Of a stretch of DNA of 64,000 nucleotides, positions 58,761 through 64,000 are shown piece after piece. The translations under genes and the position numbers were made by a program. Under the pieces are notes generated by a model that was given only the letters and a program-made list of their open reading frames with translations, had not been told where the DNA came from and searched no databases. The number at the start of each line of letters is the position of its first letter. The first letter of the stretch is position 1. Source of the stretch: Ilumatobacteraceae bacterium (GTDB taxonomy: Bacteria; Actinomycetota; Acidimicrobiia; Acidimicrobiales; Ilumatobacteraceae); contig JALHOG010000001.1 of the NCBI GenBank assembly GCA_022843125.1, positions 170,821 to 234,820 of the forward strand, written 5' to 3'.

Positions 58761-60017
58761 ATGCCGTCCGTTCGTTCCCGACTCCTCGTCACGGGCGCTG
58801 TCGCGCTCGCAGCCGTCGCCGGCGTGAACGGTGCCTCGACCGCATCGGCCGGTGGCGGCCAGCGTGGCGGATCGCACCATCAGCACGATGACGACGACGT
58901 CCGCTTCATGACCTACAACGCGTCGCTCAACCGGAGCAGCGCCGGTCAACTCATCACAGATCTGTCGACGCCCGGCAACGCCCAGGCGGCGGCGGTCGCC
59001 GAGGTCATCCAGCTGATCGCCCCCGACGTGCTCCTCATCAACGAGTTCGACTACGACGAGGGCCACGTCGCCCTCGGGTTGTTCCAGGACAACTACCTGT
59101 CGGTGTCGCAGAACGGCGCCCCGCCGATCGAGTACCCCTACGCCTACACCGCGCCGTCGAACACCGGCATTCCGTCCGGCTTCGATCTCAACAACAACGG
59201 CACGATCGGTGGTGGCGACGACGCCCTCGGCTTCGGGTTCTTCCCCGGCCAGTTCGGCATGGTCGTCTACTCGAAGTACCCGATCAGGGATCGTCAGGTC
59301 CGCACGTTCCAGAACTTCCTCTGGAAGGACATGCCGGGAGCGCTGCTCCCCGATGATGCCGCCACGCCCGCATCGGCCGACTGGTACTCGCCGGACGAGC
59401 TCGCGGTGCTGCCGCTGTCGTCGAAGAGCCACTGGGACATCCCGATCCGCATCGACGGTGAGACCGTGCACTTCCTCGTCAGCCACCCGACGCCCCCGGT
59501 CTTCGACGGCCCGGAAGACCGCAACGGCAAGCGCAACTTCGACGAGATCCGCTTCTGGTCCGACTACGTGTCGAAGGGCAGGGCGGGGCGTTACATCTAC
59601 GACGACCAGGGCCGCCGGGGCGGCCTGCGCGGCGGAACGTTCGTCATCGCCGGCGATCAGAACAGCGACCCGCTCGACGGCGACAGCATCCCCGGTGCGA
59701 TCCAGCAGCTGCTCGACAACCGTCGGATCAACACGAAGGTGACGCCGTCGAGCGAGGGCGCCACCGAGCAGGCTGTCCTACAGGGCGGCGCCAACGCGAC
59801 CCACCGCAGCGACCCCAAGTTCGACACCGCCGACTTCGCCGACGGGGCACCCGGCAACCTCCGCGCCGACTACGTGCTGCCGAGCCGCAACCTCGACATC
59901 GTCGACGCCGGTGTGTTCTGGCCGCTGTCGACCGACCCGCTGTTCCGTCTCGTCGGCACGTTCCCGTTCCCGACGTCGGACCACCGTCCGGTGTGGATCG
60001 ACCTCGACGTCGACTGA
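58761..60017 (+). CDS. secreted endonuclease/exonuclease/phosphatase-family protein
   Basis: signal peptide; VRFMTYNASLNR, APDVLLINEFDYDEG, IAGDQNSDPLDGDS, DHRPVWIDLDVD. Confidence 0.87.
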   Translation: MPSVRSRLLVTGAVALAAVAGVNGASTASAGGGQRGGSHHQHDDDDVRFMTYNASLNRSSAGQLITDLSTPGNAQAAAVAEVIQLIAPDVLLINEFDYDEGHVALGLFQDNYLSVSQNGAPPIEYPYAYTAPSNTGIPSGFDLNNNGTIGGGDDALGFGFFPGQFGMVVYSKYPIRDRQVRTFQNFLWKDMPGALLPDDAATPASADWYSPDELAVLPLSSKSHWDIPIRIDGETVHFLVSHPTPPVFDGPEDRNGKRNFDEIRFWSDYVSKGRAGRYIYDDQGRRGGLRGGTFVIAGDQNSDPLDGDSIPGAIQQLLDNRRINTKVTPSSEGATEQAVLQGGANATHRSDPKFDTADFADGAPGNLRADYVLPSRNLDIVDAGVFWPLSTDPLFRLVGTFPFPTSDHRPVWIDLDVD

Positions 60018-60073
60018 ACCGCGTCGACTGAACCGCGTCGACTGAACCGCGTCGACTGAACCGCGTCGACGGA
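60009..60073 (+). repeat. 14-bp tandem repeat x4 (gtcgactgaaccgc) plus partial
   Basis: copies at 60009, 60023, 60037, 60051; degenerate fifth copy at 60065. Confidence 0.95.
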
Positions 60074-60148
60074 ACGGACAGGGCGAACCGGGCGCACACA
60101 GAGCGTTCACGATCCGGACGACCGTTCGTGTCTGCGAGCGGCACAGGG

Positions 60149-60748
60149 ATGATGTTGAATGTGTCGATGCGTAGGGGACGCATCGTCCGTGGGGCTCTGG
60201 TCATCGCCGGTGTGCTCGCGTTCGTAGGTTGTGGGCGCGAGGCCGCCTACCAGTACCTCGAAGTGCCTGACGGCAAGACCTTCGCGAAGGTGCCGGCCGA
60301 CTGGACCATCGACTCGGAGGGCTGGGTCGACTTCCAGTTCATCAACGCCGCCGAGCTCAACGCCGCGTTCGTGCCCGGCGACGACCCGATCGCGTGGCGG
60401 GCGGTGATCAACGCCGACGCCGACGGTGCGTTGCCGAGCGCGATCATGAGCGTGCAGTCGATCGATGTCCGCCAGCGCGCCGAGGTGCTGCTCGGCCCGA
60501 TGATCAACCCGATCGACGGGACCCAGGAGACGTCACGCGTCAAGGTCGAACTCGGTGAGCTCGAGGGATGGCGTGCGGTGCACGAGGGCGAGATCGACGG
60601 CGAGAACTGGGTGGCCGAGCAGATGATCCTGACCGACGCGCGGCGCTCCACCGTCTACTACCTCCGCATCGTCTGCGATGAGCGTTGCCACGACCGCTAC
60701 GGCGAGGAGATCGACGAAGTGCTCACGACGTTCCGGGTGCAGGTGTGA
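60149..60748 (+). CDS. hypothetical exported protein, possible lipoprotein
   Basis: hydrophobic N-terminus GALVIAGVLAFVGCG; start uncertain (60128-60170). Confidence 0.65.
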   Translation: MMLNVSMRRGRIVRGALVIAGVLAFVGCGREAAYQYLEVPDGKTFAKVPADWTIDSEGWVDFQFINAAELNAAFVPGDDPIAWRAVINADADGALPSAIMSVQSIDVRQRAEVLLGPMINPIDGTQETSRVKVELGELEGWRAVHEGEIDGENWVAEQMILTDARRSTVYYLRIVCDERCHDRYGEEIDEVLTTFRVQV

Positions 60749-63249
60749 GGTTCCGAAAGCGCCAGCAGGCCTCGGGGCAGGAGATCGATGTGGTACCCGG
60801 CGGCTCGTCGGCGCTGCCCGCCGAGATGGCCCCGATCGACATGTCGATCCGGCCGCGCCTGCGCGATCGCGACCGCACCAGCCGCCGCAAGCTGTCGAGC
60901 TGGGACCGCTCGAAGTACACGCTGCTACTCAGCGGGCTGTTCGGCTTCTTCTGGTGGCAGAAGCTCGACGACAACCCGATCAAGAGCGTCGGCGACGCCT
61001 TCTGGGAGACGTTCGAGAAGCAGGCGTGGATCCTGGTGCTCCTCGCGCTCGAGTGGGTCCGCCAGGTCCACTTCTTCGTCGCCGAGCACTGGGGCGGCTA
61101 CTACAGGTTCTGGAAGGGCACGGTGTTCGGACGGTTCGACGGCCGCTCACAGCGCCTCGACCCGTGGACCCGCTTCCGTGTGGCCAGGGTGCTGCGGTGG
61201 GTCTTCGCGCTGGTCGTCGTGTCGGTCATCGTCGGGCAGGTCACCGACGAGTCGCCCGTCAACGCGATGATCAGCCTGCCGGGCCGGATCAACGACGCGC
61301 TGCCGATGGCCGCCCGCCTGATCATCTACCCGCTGCTGATGATCAGCCAGTTCGTGCTGCTGTTCTGGTTCCTCGGTCGGGGCGGCATCGAGACCTACTT
61401 CCCCGACGACATCGAGACCCGATTCGACGATGTGTGGGGTCAGGATCCCGTGCGCGAGAAGATCCGCGAGAACCTCATCTTCCTCGAGAACCCCGAGTCG
61501 ATCGAGGCTCGCGGCGGCTACACGCCGGGCGGCATCCTGCTCTACGGTCCGCCCGGAACGGGCAAGACGCTGCTCGCCGAAGCCGCCGCCGGGGAGACGG
61601 GCAAACCGTTCGTGTTCGTCGACCCGGGCGCCTTCATCAACATGTTCATGGGTGTCGGCATCATCAAGGTGAAGTCGCTGTTCCGCAAGCTTCGCAAGCT
61701 CGCGCTGCGATACGGCGGCGTGGTGGTGTTCTTCGACGAGGCCGACTCGCTCGGCAACCGTGGCGCGCTGGGTGGGGGAGCGATGGCGTCGAACGGGCTC
61801 GCCAAGTTCCTCGACGACGCGACCGAGCCCGGCTCGTCGATCCCGTATCTGTCGGAGGGCTCGCAGCGTGCGCTGTGGACCGCCGCCGTCGAGGGCTCGC
61901 CGAAACCCGAGCTGAAGAACAGCGTGATGATGATGGGCGGTGGGGGCGGAGGCGGCACGCTTCAGGCATTGCTGGCCGAGATGTCCGGGCTCAAGAAGCC
62001 ACGCGGGTTCTTCAATCGCAGCGTCCGCAAAGCGCTCGGCATGCGGCCCAAGCCGCCGCCCAAGTACCGGATCCTCGTGATGATGGCGTCGAACATGCCC
62101 GAGGCGCTCGACGAGGCGATGCTGCGGCCCGGGCGCATCGACCGCATCTACAAGGTCGGGTATCCGACGAAGGAAGGGCGCATCCGCACCTACGAGGGGT
62201 ACCTCGACAAGGTGCGTCACGACCTGACGCCGGCCGACGTCGAGAAGCTCGCCACGATGACGCCGTACGCCACCGGAGCGCGCATCAAGGACACGGTCAA
62301 CGAAGCACTCATCAACGCCATCCGGGACGGGCGCGAGGTCATCAACTGGGTCGACATCGTGAAGGCCAAGCAGATGAAGGAGCACGGCCTCGCCGACGAC
62401 TTCCGCTACGTCGACCACGAGCGCCACGCGATCGCGATCCACGAGGCGTGCCACGCCGTCTCCGCAGCCGTGCTGCGCGCCCACCTGACGGTCGACGTCG
62501 CCACCATCGAACGCCGCGGCGACGTCGGCGGGTTCGTGTCGTCGGTGCCCCCGGAGGATCGCTTCACCCACTGGCGCAGCGAGTACGACACCGACATCCA
62601 GGTCTCGCTCGCATCCCTCGCCGGCGAGCGGATGCTGTTCGACGGCGACAACTCGAGCGGCGTCGGCGGCGACATGCGCAGCGCCACACGCATGGCGACG
62701 TTGATGATCGGCTACTGGGGCATGGGGAAGACGTTCACGAGCCACGCCGTGCGACGTGAGCTCGGTCTCGGAGGTGGCGGTGGCGGCGGCAGTCCGCGCC
62801 CCGGTGAAGACGGCGAGGATCGTGAGGAGAAGCTCCTCCAGAGCGGTCTCGGCGACCAGGTCGAGCAGCGCCTCGCCGAGCTCTACGACCAGGTGACACA
62901 GCTCCTCGCCGAACACCGCCTCCAGGTGCTGGCCGTGGCGCACGCGCTCGAGACCCACCTCACGATCACCGGCGACGATGTGCTCGCGATCATCCATTCG
63001 GGCGAGGGGCCGTTCATCGACGGGCGCGGGTACTACACCGACGAGGCGCGCTCGAAGCTCGAGGCGTACCACGCGGCAGTCCTCGATTACCGCCGACGGG
63101 GGGTCGAAGAGCTACCCCCGCTGCCCGAGATCGAGGGCGTCACGGGTCGGATCGTCAGCTCGGTCGTCGCCCGGGTGATCGAGACCGACCCGGTCCCTGA
63201 ACCGGTCGACGCTGCCCAGCTCAGTTCTGAGCGCGCAGCCGACGTCTGA
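60745..63249 (+). CDS. divergent membrane FtsH-like AAA+ ATPase/zinc protease
   Basis: YGPPGTGKTLLAEAAAGE, VVFFDEADSL, LRPGRIDR, HEACH zinc motif; two-plus TM segments; GTGA overlap with upstream gene. Confidence 0.85.
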   Translation: MRFRKRQQASGQEIDVVPGGSSALPAEMAPIDMSIRPRLRDRDRTSRRKLSSWDRSKYTLLLSGLFGFFWWQKLDDNPIKSVGDAFWETFEKQAWILVLLALEWVRQVHFFVAEHWGGYYRFWKGTVFGRFDGRSQRLDPWTRFRVARVLRWVFALVVVSVIVGQVTDESPVNAMISLPGRINDALPMAARLIIYPLLMISQFVLLFWFLGRGGIETYFPDDIETRFDDVWGQDPVREKIRENLIFLENPESIEARGGYTPGGILLYGPPGTGKTLLAEAAAGETGKPFVFVDPGAFINMFMGVGIIKVKSLFRKLRKLALRYGGVVVFFDEADSLGNRGALGGGAMASNGLAKFLDDATEPGSSIPYLSEGSQRALWTAAVEGSPKPELKNSVMMMGGGGGGGTLQALLAEMSGLKKPRGFFNRSVRKALGMRPKPPPKYRILVMMASNMPEALDEAMLRPGRIDRIYKVGYPTKEGRIRTYEGYLDKVRHDLTPADVEKLATMTPYATGARIKDTVNEALINAIRDGREVINWVDIVKAKQMKEHGLADDFRYVDHERHAIAIHEACHAVSAAVLRAHLTVDVATIERRGDVGGFVSSVPPEDRFTHWRSEYDTDIQVSLASLAGERMLFDGDNSSGVGGDMRSATRMATLMIGYWGMGKTFTSHAVRRELGLGGGGGGGSPRPGEDGEDREEKLLQSGLGDQVEQRLAELYDQVTQLLAEHRLQVLAVAHALETHLTITGDDVLAIIHSGEGPFIDGRGYYTDEARSKLEAYHAAVLDYRRRGVEELPPLPEIEGVTGRIVSSVVARVIETDPVPEPVDAAQLSSERAADV

Positions 63250-63292
63250 GGTTCCGCAGCGCTGCCACACCCCCCTGCGAAGATGTGGTCGC

Positions 63293-64000
63293 ATGACCGC
63301 TCCGCACGACTCCCCGCTCGCCGCCGGCGCCCCGGTTGCCGACCAGCCGATCGACGAGTCGCTCGTGTCGAAGGTGCGCAAGCTGCTCGCCATGGCCGAG
63401 GGAACGTCCAACGCGAACGAGGCCGACGCGTTCTCCCGCAAAGCCGCCGAGCTCATCGCGGCGAATCGCATCGAACCGGCCCGCCTCCGCGAATCTGCGG
63501 ATGATGCGCTCGCAGTCGTCCAGTTCCCGCTCGGGCGCGGCGCCTACGTCCGGGGTCGGCTGAGCCTGCTCCAGGCGGTCGGCGAGGCGCACGGATGCCG
63601 CACCGTGTTCGAGGTCCACGATCGCGGCACCGTCGCACTCGTCGCCGGTTTCCGCTCCGATCTCGACTCGGTCGAGTTGCTCTACCAGAGCCTCCACACC
63701 CAGGCATCGTCGCGGATGGCTGCCGAGCGACGGGCCACCCCGGCTGCCACCCAGCAGTGGCGCCGCTCGTTCATGTTCGGATACGCCGACCAGATCCGCC
63801 GGATGCTCCAGGCCACGGCCGAGGAGGCGGTCTCCCGTGTGCACCCGTCGAGCGCCGCGCTGCCCGCACTGCGGGCGCGGTCGAAGCGTGTCGACGAGTT
63901 CTCGCGTCAGCGGTTCGGGCGGGTCGTCGCAGCCCGCCGGCCCAAGGCCGCCACGGCGACCGGGTGGGCCGCCGGGCAACGCGCCGCGAGCGCCGCCGAC
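63293..64000 (+). CDS. DUF2786-like domain protein (truncated by window end)
   Basis: VSKVRKLLAMAEGTSNANEADAFSRKAAELIAANRI. Confidence 0.85.
   Translation, partial: MTAPHDSPLAAGAPVADQPIDESLVSKVRKLLAMAEGTSNANEADAFSRKAAELIAANRIEPARLRESADDALAVVQFPLGRGAYVRGRLSLLQAVGEAHGCRTVFEVHDRGTVALVAGFRSDLDSVELLYQSLHTQASSRMAAERRATPAATQQWRRSFMFGYADQIRRMLQATAEEAVSRVHPSSAALPALRARSKRVDEFSRQRFGRVVAARRPKAATATGWAAGQRAASAAD

Noticed and set aside
60678-62759. 693-aa plus-strand ORF overlapping the FtsH-like gene in another frame
   Set aside because: Arg/Pro/Gly-rich out-of-frame translation; the FtsH-like frame has all AAA+ motifs.

Overview
High-GC actinobacterial chromosome segment, probably Acidimicrobiia/Ilumatobacter-like (inferred from protein character). 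About 65 plausible genes, 2 tRNAs (Val-CAC, Gly-TCC), several strong hairpins/terminators, no CRISPR array and no intact transposon or prophage. Contents in order: ddl/murF; F420/LLM oxidoreductase and ArfB-like genes; a secreted protein with three exact-period 360-bp repeats; CorA, PhoX, ald/lrp; FIST + GGDEF/EAL; aldehyde dehydrogenase; acyl-CoA dehydrogenase/mutase/Rieske/LacI cluster; Bfd/Bfr; a ~14-kb stress island (two SigB/F-type sigma factors, anti-sigma ATPases, STAS proteins, Dps, Usp, CsbD, hemerythrin); SulP/carbonic anhydrase/rhodanese operon; TetR-divergent amide/branched-chain-type ABC transporter fused in an operon with two HDAC-family amidohydrolases; a HTH/DUF6036-like pair with an apparent frameshift next to tRNA-Gly; and a divergent FtsH-like ATPase-protease. 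The strongest new signals are: (i) seven genes with an almost invariant leaderless promoter GNNY-N16-(K)GG(W)A(S)-N9-ATG around the stress island, (ii) the ABC transporter + double HDAC-like operon with a 23-bp TetR-type operator, (iii) a four-box symmetric operator upstream of the HTH/DUF6036-like pair, (iv) a CsoR/CstR-like palindrome upstream of the SulP/CA/rhodanese operon. All family assignments are by reading motifs; no database search was run.
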